Below, in pieces: positions 41,444 to 52,756 of a stretch of 64,000 nucleotides of DNA. The stretch covers positions 43,921,786-43,985,785 of the forward strand of contig OV277862.1 in NCBI GenBank assembly GCA_922989275.2. The letters are read 5' to 3'. The translations under genes were made by a program, and so were the position numbers. The notes under the pieces were generated by a model, which did no database searches, was not told where the DNA came from, and worked only from the letters and a program-made list of their open reading frames with translations. Numbering within the stretch: position 1 is the stretch's first letter; every line of letters starts with the position of its first letter. Source of the stretch: Gari tellinella. Taxonomy: Eukaryota; Mollusca; Bivalvia; Cardiida; Psammobiidae.

Positions 41444-41514
41444 CTCATGAACAGACTCAATTAAACCGAGTCTGCTATTTTCAGTATTTGCTTAGTTTTC
41501 TGTGCTTTCAAAGG
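41444..41514. repeat. 72 bp repeat shared in reverse with 46680-46750
   Basis: CTCATGAACAGACTCAATTA then CCGAGTCTGC, and CAGTATTTGCTTAGTTTTCT to CTTTCAAAGG. It is almost identical in inverse orientation within the RT remnant at 46.7 kb. Inner stem GACTCAATTAAACCGAGTC. Confidence 0.8.
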
Positions 41515-41600
41515 ACCTTATTCAGATTTATACAGACATACTTCTTTATTTACTGTAAACTTTACAGTTTCGTGTCATTCCACAAGCAATAAACAACATA

Positions 41601-41957
41601 CAGCGCTCCCTCTCTATAACGGCCCTCCCAACAACGACTCCCTCTATACAACGACCCTTGTCGCAGTTCCCTAAAATTGACATTATCTCCAACCTATTCA
41701 CAGTTGCAATGTCGTATGTTTAAAAATCGTCGTCTGTTTTTCTTCTCAAAGTAACATAATTAACATTTTGACAGATTTCATTTAATAGTGAGTGACAAAA
41801 AGCTTGAATCCAGATCAGACGCCGCGTCACGCGGCGTCTGATCTGGATTTAAGGTGTTTGCAAATGTAAGCAAATGTCCTTCTCTATAACGACTCCCTCC
41901 GAACAACGCACACAATATGTGTCTCCCGTTGGGTATCGTTGTAGAGAGGGAGTGCTG
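41601..41957 (-). mobile_element. MITE-B full copy
   Basis: CAGCGCTCCCTCTCTATAAC to AGAGGGAGTGCTG with TA flanks. H1 hairpin intact with GCGTCACGC tip. Confidence 0.9.
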
Positions 41958-42149
41958 TATGACAGTACATATCATATGATCATCATAATTCGGATTTTTT
42001 TGCATTTCGTAACCATGGAATTAACAAATGGAACCGATCATGTATTTGTTTCTTAATTTCTTAATTTTATCCGAATAGAGTGTGAAATGCAGAAAATGCA
42101 CGCATGATCTTTTTGTATTTTGATTGAGGAGTATATAATATGTTACCTA

Positions 42150-42690
42150 GTTACGTAAATGACATTTTCCCGCATTCTGTTGGTTCAACAGCCAAGTATA
42201 GACTAAGAAACTCAAATGATTTAACAACTTTACCTAGAAGAACAAAAATACTCTGCACCGCAACAGTTCCTTCGTCAATAGACTTTTTAAATAGAATCCC
42301 GTTTTAACATACGAAAATCCGTATCTTTATCAATTTTCAAGTCGCGACTTAAAGAACTTTATAGAGAGTGACATACGTTTCTCAGTATAACACTGTAGCT
42401 GTAGCTGTAGTTATCGTAATTTCGATCTATACAATAAACATTTACGTGAAAGTTCTTCTTGTAAATGCACCTCTGATATAGAATATTCTGAACATTTACT
42501 TAATGTCAAATGTACGCCAACGAACGTCTGCTCTTTCTACAAAAACACAACTCCTCCGTACACTAAATACTAATGCTGTACTATTTGGCAACACTGACTT
42601 AACACACGAAGATATTTCGCTGTTGGTTTTGAATATTACACATTTCCTTTTTCCTATATCCTTAAATGATGTAGATAACAATTAGATGGA
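42150..42690 (+). pseudogene. C-terminal remnant of a non-LTR reverse transcriptase
   Basis: Pieces in changing frames read LPRRTKILCTATVPSSIDF then LNRIPF and a stop near 42200-42306, and LFGNTDLTHEDISLLVL near 42582-42636 with HFLFPISLNDVD at the end. The order 'R-T ... P-S-S-I-x-F-x-N' then 'L-L-F-G-N-x-x-L ... I ... F-I' is the tail of CR1/jockey-like RT proteins found in many invertebrates. Stops between the pieces show decay. No endonuclease or RT core is nearby on the plus strand, so the copy is 5' truncated. Confidence 0.6.
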
Positions 42691-43015
42691 TCTGGGCGGG
42701 TGATCTCATGTGAGGAAGGACATATGGATTTTCTTGTTTTTTCCTTATACTTGAATTAAGTTTATTTTTTGTAAGTTAAGATAGAATTGTTTTTATTGTA
42801 GCATAACGTTTATGCCTGTACTTACGTATGACGTCAATGGGAGAGTATTCTCTTATCTTGATATAACTTATGGTCCAACCCTTTTGCCGTATATTTTAAT
42901 TTATTAATAATGTTACACATATCTGCTCTAGAAACTGTGTAATGTATGTCGATAAATGTATATAATATCTGATATTTGCAAGAGAATATGATTAAATCAT
43001 TAAAATCGTGAAATG
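42691..43015. other. no gene; probable 3' tail of the preceding LINE remnant
   Basis: AT-rich sequence following the last RT codons. No poly-A or microsatellite end located. Confidence 0.35.
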
Positions 43016-43204
43016 TTTTACCCCTTGACGGGTTTTCCCGTCTGTTTTATTATTTTTGTCTGCAATATTGTTTCAACTTTATTTTTAAAGCAGTATAACT
43101 GACGATATTTCAAAACAAGTGACAAACAGTTTTGATCCTGATCAGACGCCGCGTCAAAAGTGTTTGCAAATGCGCTTTATGACATCAGTGATAGCGAAAG
43201 GGTT
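43016..43204 (-). mobile_element. MITE-D copy, return arm shortened
   Basis: TTTACCCCTTGACGGG at left, GATAGCGAAAGGGTTAA at right. Hairpin left arm GTTTTGATCCTGATCAGACGCC present, right arm reduced to AAAAGTGTTTGC. Confidence 0.65.
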
Positions 43205-43564
43205 AATGCGGTTCATCTTACATTTGGAACAGAATAACGTCTTCTCCATTATAGATGGTCGTATCACACGTGTTTAAAAAACATACGGTAAACGTGAGGA
43301 AAAATAATGAGATAAGGTTTTATTATACTTATCCAACCAAAGTTATTAATGTCTACAATTCTAGTAGTATAATTTCCCAACCGCGTGTCTTATCAAGTAA
43401 ATGATACCGGTATATAAGAAAAACCTCTTCATTATGACAACTGAAAAAGAAGATTAATCGCTTATATAAAATACAGTTGACAACTGCTTCAATATTTATA
43501 CTGTCTGAAATTCTTTCAAAGTTAGGTACATGTATTAGGTTGTATGATTTAAGAAATATCGGAT
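43205..43564. other. no gene; short MITE-A tail near 43220
   Basis: GAACAGAATAACGTCTTCTCC at 43225 or so is a MITE-A right end. The rest is AT-rich. Confidence 0.4.
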
Positions 43565-43674
43565 TGAGTAACAGACAGTTTGGATCCTGATCAGACGCCG
43601 CGTCACGCAGCGTCTGATCTGGATCCAAACATTTGCAAAGTCGACTGTATGCGACTTCGGCGCCACAAGGGTTA
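43565..43674 (-). mobile_element. MITE-D fragment with intact hairpin
   Basis: CAGACAGTTTGGATCCTGATC, GACGCCGCGTCACGCAGCGTC and return arm, then GCAAAGTCGACTGTATGCGAC and AAGGGTTAA. The other half is absent. Confidence 0.65.
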
Positions 43675-44559
43675 AACAGAAAAAAAAGTTTCTCCTGACA
43701 AATATATTGTTTTTCAGACTTGAACGTCACCTGTAGGTTGAACATCAAGGAAACAAGAAATGAACGTTTTTGAAATACTCGGAAATTCCTTAACCGCAAT
43801 CAATTGAAAATTTGATATCTCTAAGCCGGTTAAGTTGAAATAATTCGCATAACTTCTTATACGTTTAAGTCAAGCATACTTATTATACTTCAAAGTAAAT
43901 TCCTTACAGCTGATTGCCTTCCGAGCCGTAGACGTGAATCAATGTACCCTGTGAGTTGAAAAGGTACAGTGAAATACAGCTATTTCACTGGCTAACAGGT
44001 CCCTCAGTCTTGCTTTGCAGAAAAGAGATGGCCGACTTCTCGACATGATTGTACGCCTTCAATCGTGCAACCTCCATTAATAAGTCCATCTCTGCTAAAA
44101 CCCCAATCGGGTTTGTATCTTTGAACAACCGTCTTTTATTCCGTTCTGGAAAAGTCGACGCCGACGTCTTCGAGCGTGCCTATGTTGTTTTGAATAACAA
44201 CCGTCATTAGCATGACGCCATTTACGCATGCCATTTTTTACGTGATTTTGATACTGTTGTTGTTGTTACCAATTATTTCCAACCATTTCAGCATTTGTCG
44301 TGTAAAGCGCTCAGCTAAACACGTCAAATACCGAAGTGATTGGAAATAATTCGCTTAAACAGTGAACACTTCGCAGTATAAAAGATTCGTTAAACAGTTT
44401 ATTCCCAGGCTACGCGAGGATTTAACGGCTCGGGCAACTTGATCTTTCTGACGGCTCGGGAATACATCCTCACGTACCCATGGGAAGAGCCTGTATAACT
44501 AATACTGAACTTCAAAACTACAATGTACATATCTATGTCACTTTTAACGTTTCACAAAA
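43675..44559. other. no recognised gene; one stop-to-stop frame of about 65 codons on the minus strand
   Basis: Between about 44210 and 43990 on the minus strand, a frame without stops reads KRRLFKDTNPIGVLAEMDL then LMEVARLKAYNHVEKSA. It has ordinary protein-like composition and higher GC than its surroundings, but the only methionines come late and I recognise no family. It could be an exon, a transposon fragment or chance. A small direct repeat CGGCTCGGG occurs near 44428 and 44453. Confidence 0.3.
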
Positions 44560-44702
44560 CAAAAAAGAGACATTATTCTTACACATTTAAATGCAAGCGA
44601 AATGCAAACGCAAACGTAGTATAACATATTTAGAAAAAATTCAAGGATTTTGAATTTCTAACTATTAATATGAGTGGCAAACGGTTTGGAGCAACCAACC
44701 CG
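44560..44702 (+). mobile_element. MITE-A fragment
   Basis: ATTATTCTTACACATTTAAA, GCAAACGCAAACGTAG and GGCAAACGGTTTGGAGC joined to AACCAACCCGTTTGC. Hairpin collapsed. Confidence 0.55.
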
Positions 44703-44715
44703 TTTGCAATCGGTA

Positions 44716-45210
44716 CAGTGGGGGAAACGCTATTTTCCCCGTTTAACCCTTTCCCTCATAGAAGCGCCTTTTAGCGCATTTGATTTATTCCTCCACGAAA
44801 GAAAATAGTTCCAATTTATATAATCATAAACATATTCCAGCATAAATATTTTCCTTATCCTGAGAGATGGTAGCTTAAAACAGGCTGAAAGTAAAGCAGA
44901 ATGCGCCCTCGGGCGCATTCTGCTTTACTTTCAACCTGCTTTAAGTAGTCACCTATTTTCAAAATTAAAAAACAGGTTATGGGGTAAAGGGTTAAATGCA
45001 AACCAAACGCACACGCACTGCATAAAATGAAGAATATTGTAACTTATAGACAATTTTGAATGTTGATTTAAACCTGGCCACAAACAGTTTCGAGCCTGAT
45101 CAGACGCCGGGTTACCCGGCGTATGATCTTGGGGTCCAAACTGTTTGCATGGGAAATAATACATTTAGCGTAAACGGGTTTATTAGAAAAGAATTACGGT
45201 TTCTCCACTG
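44716..45210 (+). mobile_element. MITE-A copy interrupted by MITE-C
   Basis: CAGTGGGGGAAACGC and CCCGT before the insert; ATGCAAACCAAACGCACACG, the H1 hairpin and GGTTTCTCCACTG after it. Outer TA flanks are present. A repeated end-like word (TTATTGGGAAAGAATAACG) follows at 45235. Confidence 0.9.
44747..44991. mobile_element. MITE-C full copy inserted at TTAA inside MITE-A
   Basis: TTAA at 44743-44746 and 44992-44995 exactly bracket CCCTTTCCCTCATAGAAGCG and GGTTATGGGGTAAAGGG. H2 hairpin intact, GCGCCCTCGGGCGC tip. Confidence 0.95.
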
Positions 45211-45279
45211 TATAAAATTTTCGCAAGGACATGTTTATTGGGAAAGAATAACGTTTACATGTACATCACCACTGTACAT

Positions 45280-46394
45280 GTAGAGTACATTTTTGTTCAC
45301 AAAATGTTTGTACGGAATTAATAATATGAGTGTGATTAATTTGAAACCCACGTGTGTTTAGTGTATTACCTTTATTGATCAATATACAATGATATTGACC
45401 TTGCGAGTTTATGTTTGAACACGAAGCACATTGTAAATGTGGAAGATGTGAAAAGGACAGTTTCTGGAAATAATGTGTTATTTCGCACATATTTTCATCC
45501 ATTTGTACTTATATTGCGAAATGATTCGAGGTGTGGCATTTTGTCACCCACAAGGTGGTGATTTGGATAGCATAGATTGAATAGGTCATTGTTGCTATTC
45601 ATAATAATGTCTTTTGCACACTTATTTTTCACCAATCGAACCTTCTGTTACACGATGTTATTTCTCTCATTAAGGTTCATGTAAAGTCCCTGTATGAAAT
45701 CAAATACTGAAATTGAAAAGCTTGCAATACTCACTAAATATACCACATTGGCTAAAGTATTTTGTCATATAATTAATGATCACTCAATTAAAAAGAAAGC
45801 ATGCATAAAATATCAAATTACTAAATGACACGTATTTGCCGAAAATTAGTAGAATAAATACAAAGAGTATCTGAGCAGAGAGGGAAACAAGTTGTAGTTG
45901 TCTTTCAAAATATCCAAACTTTGACACGAGAGCATTTTCAAAGTTTTGTCTACATCAAAAGAAAATCCAACAAATACCACGATTCTTCAGTGGATTATTT
46001 ACGCATTTTCTAGGCCATGTACTGCTGGCATGTGTTCCAGAGCTGGATCATATGCAATGAAAAGTTTTGCCATTAAATCGTAGTTTTTTTTTACCGTTTT
46101 AAGTATTCCACACATCTTTCCGATTATTGTAATTTTGACCAATGTTTCATTTTGCTTTGCGATCTTTATTGTAAACGCTTAGATCGATGTCGAATTACTT
46201 AAGGTCCTGTTAGGTTTACTATTGCTCAGACACTTTTCCTAATTTGACATTCGTAATCCTAGTAGAGACAGTAGCAGGTGACAATGGCGTTGGGCAGAGA
46301 CATATATCATTTTTAGTTTATGAGTTCTTACTATTCTTTCACGTATATATCCGCATCTGCATTTCACACACACTAAAGCATTATGTATGCAACT
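45280..46394. other. no gene seen
   Basis: About 1.1 kb of AT-rich DNA. A short stem TCACCCACAAGGTGGTGA lies near 45543. No frame or repeat family recognised. Confidence 0.5.
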
Positions 46395-46895
46395 ATCAAT
46401 TAGATAAAGTCAACCCAGTCCTGCTAGTACAGTTCTTCAAGATTCGCGGACCCTTGCTTTTCATATTGTGTGTAAATGAGATTCCAGAAATAGTGAGTTC
46501 TAAAATGTTCATGTATGCAGATGATGGTAAGCGTCTAAATGAGAGTAACAGTTACAAGATAATTCAATCTGATTTGATATTTTCAGTCAATGGTTAAAAA
46601 CTTGGTTGCTGAAATTCAATGAACTGAGGGATAAGACTGGTTATTGTGGTCATTCATGTAAATCTGAATAAGAGGAGATCCTTTGAAAGCACAGAAAACA
46701 AAGCAAATACTGAAAATTGCAGACTCGGTTTAATTGAGTCTGTTCATGAGCAGAAAAATCATGAGTACTTTTTAAATGGAATACATGTTAAAAAGTCTTA
46801 AGCTGATATTCACCTAGGAGTGACAATTACCAAAGACTTTGAGTACAGTGTGGATATGCTGCTTGAATGGCATTCGTTCGACTTGGAATGCTTAG
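46395..46895 (+). pseudogene. RT palm-domain fragment of a non-LTR retrotransposon
   Basis: RGPLLFILCVNEIPE, then SSKMFMYADDGK, then after a frameshift WLKTWLLKFN. This is the block 'G-P-L-L-F-I-L-x-V-N-D-I-P ... F-x-Y-A-D-D ... W-x-x-x-W-L-L-x-F-N' typical of CR1/jockey-like RTs, with the YADD catalytic motif at 46513-46524. Further on, LGVTITKDFEYSV (about 46815-46855) is the usual 'L-G-V-x-x-x-x-D' continuation. A 72 bp repeat (46680-46750) interrupts it. The fragment is frameshifted and lacks its N-terminal part. Confidence 0.7.
46680..46750. repeat. inverse copy of the 41444-41514 repeat, inside RT remnant
   Basis: CCTTTGAAAGCACAGAAAAC to GAGTCTGTTCATGAG. It splits the RT fragment, so it arrived after the LINE or the two share a mobile source. 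Confidence 0.75.
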
Positions 46896-47199
46896 AATTT
46901 TAAACATATTTATCACATAAACGTGCAAAATATAGAGGGCCGTAAAAATGGTATGGCCCACTGGGCATATATTTTATACTAATTTTCGAATCACCACAAT
47001 AATGTACTACTACGCCGACTGTAAAACGGTTAAGAGAATCTAGACAAACATAGATCACCACTAGGTATTGAAACATTTCGAAGTGTCCTAGAAACATTAT
47101 CCCTAGCAGTCTCGCAAACTCAGCCTGCAAATCAGGCTAAACTTAATACTACGTAGACTTTAGTATTAACAGTGACTCAGACTGTTTTTCAAATTTAGA
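46896..47199. other. no gene seen
   Basis: No recognisable coding continuation of the RT fragment and no repeat noticed. Confidence 0.4.
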
Positions 47200-47672
47200 C
47201 GTTACAATAATAATGACGTCATGTTACGTCTTGACGTTATTTTGAAAACGAAACTAGATTCTTTATGTCAAATGATCATTTTTAGTCAATTAGAACAACT
47301 TTAATTTAAATATTAATTTAAAATTTGAATATGGTATCAGAGAAGTCTTTTCAAAACGTAATGGTGTTGATTTTCTTTACGTTAATATGATTGGTGTTTT
47401 TATCTACGGATGAATAAAACCGAATAACACCTATGACAAATCGTTTACCTAAGAGCCGAGGGCAAAATTGAAAGTAAGACCGTTCGGATTTTGGTGTCAT
47501 TTGGTGTTTATGTGATAAATAGGATATTAAATTCGTGTTTTTTCAGTAATCAATTTATTGAACTCGTTGGATAAAAATGATATGTTGCTCGCCAAGGCTC
47601 GCAAAATATCATTTTTATCCAACTCGTTCAATAAATTCATTACTGAAAAAACACTCATTCAATATCCTCTAT
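47200..47672 (+). mobile_element. MITE-J copy with long hairpin
   Basis: CAGTAATCAATTTATTGAAC to its inverse GTTCAATAAATTCATTACTG spans 47545-47646, with GCTCGCCAAGGCTCGC at the tip. The left part (GACGTCATGTTACGTC through GTATCAGAGAAGTC) matches the reverse of 21820-22020, defining an element of about 470 bp. Confidence 0.7.
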
Positions 47673-47699
47673 ATATAACATAGATATGAACAGTTTCAA

Positions 47700-47935
47700 A
47701 ATCATTTTGCTACCTATGTGCGACCTAAGTCCAAGCATTGAATCCTTTTTGTGAAAATGTACTTGAGAGAGTTCAAAAGTATGCTACTACTTTAGTGCTA
47801 GAGCTGAGTAATATGAATTATCTGCAACGTTTGGACAAAATATTTATTGATAATGTATTCCATGGAAGACCGAATATTAAGAGGAGATTAAAATTCACAC
47901 ATACAAGGGTTTTCAAGGTAGTTCAGATGTGAAAC
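47700..47935 (+). pseudogene. non-LTR RT C-terminal fragment
   Basis: The frame NPFCENVLERVQKYATTLV then LELSNMNYLQRL matches the segment 'x-P-x-x-x-x-V-x-x-L-E-x-V-Q-R-x-A-T-K-L-V-x-x-L-x-x-L-x-Y-x-x-R-L' that follows the RT core in CR1/RTE-like proteins. It likely continues the 46395-46895 remnant, displaced by MITE-J. Confidence 0.65.
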
Positions 47936-48759
47936 CGGACAAATATTCCAAAGAGCCAACACTCGTATACACGTAGACACCCTGAGAGAGTTTAGTTGGC
48001 ATACTTGGGTAAATTATAGTAACCAGAGTTGCAAATAAACTTGCGGAGTGTCTACCCTTGCGACTCTTCACCACTATTCCTGTTCAACCAAGCCGGGCAT
48101 GAGGGTTGCACAAGATTGCGGAAAAAACAAATTGGTAGACAAGCGTGACAGCTTGTACCATTCTGATAGATTGATCTATCATTTAGAAATATATGTTGTC
48201 TAAACTTAATAAATATATAAAATCAAAGCAGTATTATTCAGTATCGGCACATTGGACATTCAATTATTTTTATTGGTTAATAATTGTCGTCAACGCATAT
48301 TAACACACATAAACACCACCGTATTGTTTACACGAGAGTGCACTCCGTGCGTTTTGTGTATTGCTAAATACAGTAGATATATAACGTCATACAAGCTACT
48401 CCAGTTCAAGCCTAGGACCGGCTACTGAACTCGCTCTCTGACACTTTACAAATCTACTCTCCAGAGGAATCTTTACCCAGAAAGAATTTTTACTCTATCC
48501 GAGTGATATATAAGTTAAATGAACTCCCTCAAACTGTTGTAACTGCAGGATTCATTGACATCTTTAAATCCGGATTAGATTACCACCGGAAAAATGCCTT
48601 TCCAATATATGGGACACAAGAGGTTTTGACTAAAACTTAAACTCCCATACAACAGTTAATGTAAGTCGTCCTTATTGTTGCTTATTTCAGTAGTTGTAAG
48701 TATTTAGAATCAACTATTGGGACACATAACTTGAACATTTAGTCAGAAACAATCATAGA
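47936..48759. other. no gene recognised
   Basis: Mixed sequence of about 0.8 kb. No convincing domain in any frame. It may include decayed tail of the preceding LINE. Confidence 0.4.
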
Positions 48760-50225
48760 TCAGTATATCTGATGCTCAATTTGGTTTAGTTCTGGGAGAT
48801 CCTGCGTTTTACAATTGATGGTGGATTAGTCACAGTACATTGAAGATGATGAAAATTGGGACACTATATTTTAAGATTTATCCAAAGCTTTTGACAGCGT
48901 TACACATGAACGATTACTTTGCAAAGTAATAGCATTGCGTATCATGGTATCGTCAGGGACGTTACCAATTTGTGTACGCACCATCACTAGGGGTCCTAGG
49001 GCATGCTCATCCGGGAATTTTCTATTTTTATATGATCTCTGGTGCGTGCGGAGGGCATTTCGTCCATCCAAAACAGGTAAGTTACTAACATAAACCTATC
49101 TAAAAAATCGACTCCCAATTACCATAAATTGTGTAATGTGAAATTATATTGTTGACATATTATTTCCCGGCCATCAATCTCTAAACCCTACCCAAAATGA
49201 TAAGGAGAGGGGCTTGGTAAGTGAAGAGAGAGTTATCTCCATGGAAATATGTTTTAAGTAGGGTACCTCATGCCATTCCTGGGACCCATATTATGTATTT
49301 GGTATATACATGACCTCCCTGAAGTTACCAGTAGTATCGATGCAAAAATATACAACAAAGACAGTAACGTCGATTTGATCCAACAAGACTTACCGGTAGA
49401 TGATTATAAAAAAATAAATCTTAGTTTTAAACAAAACACTTGTTAGGCCACATTTTGAATATGGAAACAATATTATGGTATCCATTCTTAAGGAAAGACG
49501 CTGAAAGTCCTGAAAAAAATACAGAAGCGTGCCACTAAGCGTATTACCAGAATTGTCAGACCTTAACTATGCCGAAAGATTGCTTTTCCCCCTAAATTTA
49601 CCTTGACTGGCTCATCGACGAAGGCGTGGTGACATTATTCAGTGTTTGAAAAGTATTAAAGGGGTGTATGATATACCTACAGAGAGAGAGAGAGAGTATT
49701 TCTTCTAAAGTTCTTCTTCAACTCATGGTCATAATTTAACACTGGAAAAACCTCGATGCAGAACATCAATGAGATTAACCCTTTCACTCTCAATGACGCC
49801 TTAAAGCGCGTTTGTCAACAGTTTGAGTCCTGATCAGACGCCGCGTAACGCGGCGTCTGATCAGGACCCAAATTGTTTGCCACTCTTATCAATATATATT
49901 AAGTCAGACAACCTTAAATCTTACTTTGAAACGTGTCTTACAGACAACAAAACTGAAGCAGACGACACTTAAGCAGTGAATGGGTAACACTCACCCGAAT
50001 CATTTGATCATGAAAAGGTTAAAATATTTTCACAGAGAATTGTTAACAAATGTAACTCACTACCTGAGCGAGTAGTAATGGAAATGGATAAGCATTACTT
50101 TAAATCTGAACTGGATCAACAGTGGAACCAAGAAGCTGTATACACTACTAATTAGTGAAGTAATTTTGAATGTTAATCCAAACTCAACCAAAGCTGGAAC
50201 AAAGAAGCCATATATTATTATTCAT
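48760..50225 (+). pseudogene. degenerate non-LTR retrotransposon, RT core to C-terminus
   Basis: Fragments occur in the expected protein order across shifting frames. ISDAQFGLVLGD is near 48769. DLSKAFDSVTHERLL (catalytic Asp block) is near 48878-48922. YLVYIHDLPEVTSSIDAKIY is near 49300-49352. FEYGNNIM and KIQKRATKRI are near 49455-49550. FSQRIVNKCNSLPERVV is near 50030-50080, followed by YFKSELDQQWNQE. About 300 bp between the second and third blocks is unrelated or too decayed. A MITE-D interrupts the tail. The last codons are echoed at 50190-50225 (GCTGGAACAAAGAAGCCAT). Many stops, clearly dead. Confidence 0.75.
49779..49985 (+). mobile_element. MITE-D full copy inside LINE remnant
   Basis: TTAA at 49775-49778, CCCTTTCACTCTCAATGACG at left. 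H1 hairpin perfect at the tip (GACGCCGCGTAACGC). GAAGCAGACGACACTT near the right. The right flank reads GGGTAA and not a full TTAA. Confidence 0.85.
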
Positions 50226-50941
50226 CTGTTATATGTCAGCTAGACATACAATGCCTTTTTTTTTTTTTACATTTTATGACAAACTTGTAATTAAGACGAT
50301 TAGCAAATCAGTTAAGAAAAAGTATTAAAACACAGTTATAGAAGAACTCTAAGACCAGGGTGGGCTTATAAAGAAGCAACGCCTTACTTCTGAGCCCCAA
50401 AATGATTCTCAAGGTTTAATGCAGTTAATCAAATTGATTACAAGATTAAAAAACTATACAGTCTACAGATCTATATAATGTTTGGCAGAGGCTCATATTG
50501 CTGACCATACTTTTGAAAAAATTAAGTAGTCCACTATGGCATAAAATTGTTGTCCTTGAAAATTGTCAAGTATATTCAATGACTGCTTCTGTTGTTATTT
50601 GAGTGGATACGGTTAGAGTTTCTTCCCGCTACCTCTTGTAAGCATATTCTTTAATATAGAAGTAGAATTTGTTGAATTTCAATATGGAAACTTTTTTCTA
50701 AATTTTGACATGAATGTAAATTTTTACTCAAAATAAAAAAGCTCAGTTCTCTTATTAAATTGTAAACTGTTTCATAGGTTTATTCATTTTAAAAAACGAA
50801 TATTTTGATATGAAGTTATGCAACATTGCTCTATAAATGACCAAAATATCACATTTCATTGTGTATTAAATGTATGTGCATTATAATTGTAAAAAATCTG
50901 TGAACTAAACATGTTGAAACTAACTTAAGACTAAACACTTA
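50226..50941. other. no gene; probable LINE 3' region then AT-rich DNA
   Basis: A T-run at 50259-50271 and AT-rich sequence. No frame recognised. Confidence 0.4.
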
Positions 50942-51187
50942 CAATGGAGAATCTGTTATTCTTTCCCGTTTAAACGCAAACGTACGCAAACGCAAAGCAC
51001 TAAAACGTAGAAAAGAACAACTTTTGGACAATTCTGATAATTCTTGTTTATCTTGGTGGCAAACAGTTTGGAGCCTGATCAGACGCCGGGTTACCCGGCG
51101 TCTGATCTGGCTCCAAACTGTTTGTACTGCAAATAATGGTTTTAGCGTAAACGCGTTCATTGGGAAAGAATAACAGATTCTCCACTG
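50942..51187 (+). mobile_element. MITE-A full copy
   Basis: CAATGGAGAATCTGTTATTC (one change in the first bases) to GATTCTCCACTG with TA flanks. Hairpin complete with the standard arm mismatch. Confidence 0.9.
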
Positions 51188-51194
51188 TATGTTG

Positions 51195-51440
51195 AACCAT
51201 GACAAAACCAGCATTACTTCAATGCAACATTGTACAGAACAAGCACCGTTGTCATCATAGGCTCTGTAGCTGAATTTGGTCTACACTGCCAAATGCCGTA
51301 TTTGATACAGCAACATAAAATTATTTGGATGCATATGTGTGTCAAACAGTGTAGACCAAGAACAGCCACCGCGCTGCTGGCCTTACTCTACACTGTGTCC
51401 AACAACAAACGTCAGGGTTTCTCATGGCACGGCTCATATG
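51195..51440. repeat. MITE-I-like element
   Basis: ACCATGACAAAACCAGC at left and GGTTTCTCATGGCACGG at right are roughly inverted. Core GTCAAACAGTGTAGACC with CTCTACACTGTGTCC around GCCACCGCGCTGC. Related to 24201-24475. Confidence 0.55.
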
Positions 51441-51608
51441 TATGTTGATCGAGTGGCAATTTGTTTAGGTTCGCGAAATCTTCGACTTTGTCCCCTGGGA
51501 CGTTATATCCTCTTACGTCGGACACTTGTCTTAATACTTTGCCTTCTCTTAGGTATTAAGCAAAGGACAATGGATTGTTTTCAGAGCAATACCAATGGTT
51601 TACCAAGC

Positions 51609-51830
51609 TTAACCCCTTCATTGCCATGGAAAATTACACTAACATTTGCAAAAATTTACAAACTCTTTGAATCAAGATCAAATACCGATTAACTCAGCGT
51701 CTGATCTGAATCCAAATTTTTTGGCAACATTTTCATTAGCTCTTTTGGTAAGATGCCTTTAATTATAATGAGTGAAAACAAATCAATTAACAATGTTTAA
51801 GCTGGCAGTTTTATGACGAAAACGGATAAA
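51609..51830. mobile_element. MITE-G/D copy, decayed
   Basis: TTAACCCCTTCATTGCC at left, TACAAACTCTTTGAATCAAG with CGTCTGATCTGAATCC as the core, and GGCAGTTTTATGACG at right. Confidence 0.5.
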
Positions 51831-51994
51831 CGGAAATATTGTGAGAGGTCAATGAAACTCCTGGGAACGCCTGTAGTTAATCCTTACAACATTTTATGAG
51901 TCACGTAATGAAAGAATGAATATCGGTCATTGCAACAGAGGGCGACACAGGCCAGTAGTATCGCCAAACTCAAGCTGTGGCCAAAACTCTACTA

Positions 51995-52353
51995 CAGTAC
52001 TCCCTCTCTACAACGACACCCAATGGGAGGCACAGATTGTGTACGTTGTTCGGAGGAAGTCGCTATAGAGAGGAAAATTTGCTTACATTTGCAAACAGCT
52101 TAAATCCAGATCAGACACCACGTAACGCGGCGTCTGATCTGGATTCAAGCTGTTTGTCACTCGTCATAATGTTTACTTGCTGTTAAAATGTCCATTGTGC
52201 GACTTTGAGTAAAATAGCGGACGACAATTTTAAGCAGACGATATTGCAGTTATAAGAGCGTTAGACATAATTTGTCCCGTTTAGAGAACTGCGACAAGGG
52301 CCGTTGTAAGGAGGGAGTCGGTGTTGAGAGGGTCTTGTAGGGAGGGAATGCTG
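51995..52353 (+). mobile_element. MITE-B full copy
   Basis: CAGTACTCCCTCTCTACAAC to GGGAGGGAATGCTG. Hairpin has one tip change (GACACCACGTAACGCGGCGTC). Confidence 0.9.
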
Positions 52354-52756
52354 AATTTCAGTATAACGAAACCAAATGCAAGCACAAAGCAGTTAAGAGT
52401 ATATAAAACCCTGAAGCGATTTTTTCGAATGATCTTAATCTTGTTCTGTCATGTAGGTTTTGTGTAGCTGTTTATGATAAACGAAAACAAAGTCCAAAAC
52501 AGAATCATAATGTTGATTTACACTTTTTTGCATTACGATTTGTTTTCAAATTGTGTCCCATTCAAAGAATATGTACAATCTTAATTACAATCTACATGAT
52601 TTCAAATGTAAAGAAATATGGTGATTTTGTGTTTCTACTACTTATTTCATGTCTATGGAAGTACTTACATATAAATACACTAAATTGAGAGAGACAAAAA
52701 CAGTACATAGTATTCTATTATCAAACCATTTCTTTAACAATTATTTCCATTTTAAA
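52354..52756. other. no gene seen
   Basis: AT-rich, no motif. Confidence 0.5.

Noticed and set aside
46244..46597. A functional 117-residue gene ending in YADD region
   Set aside because: It is a fragment of a non-LTR RT palm domain with frameshifts directly after it.
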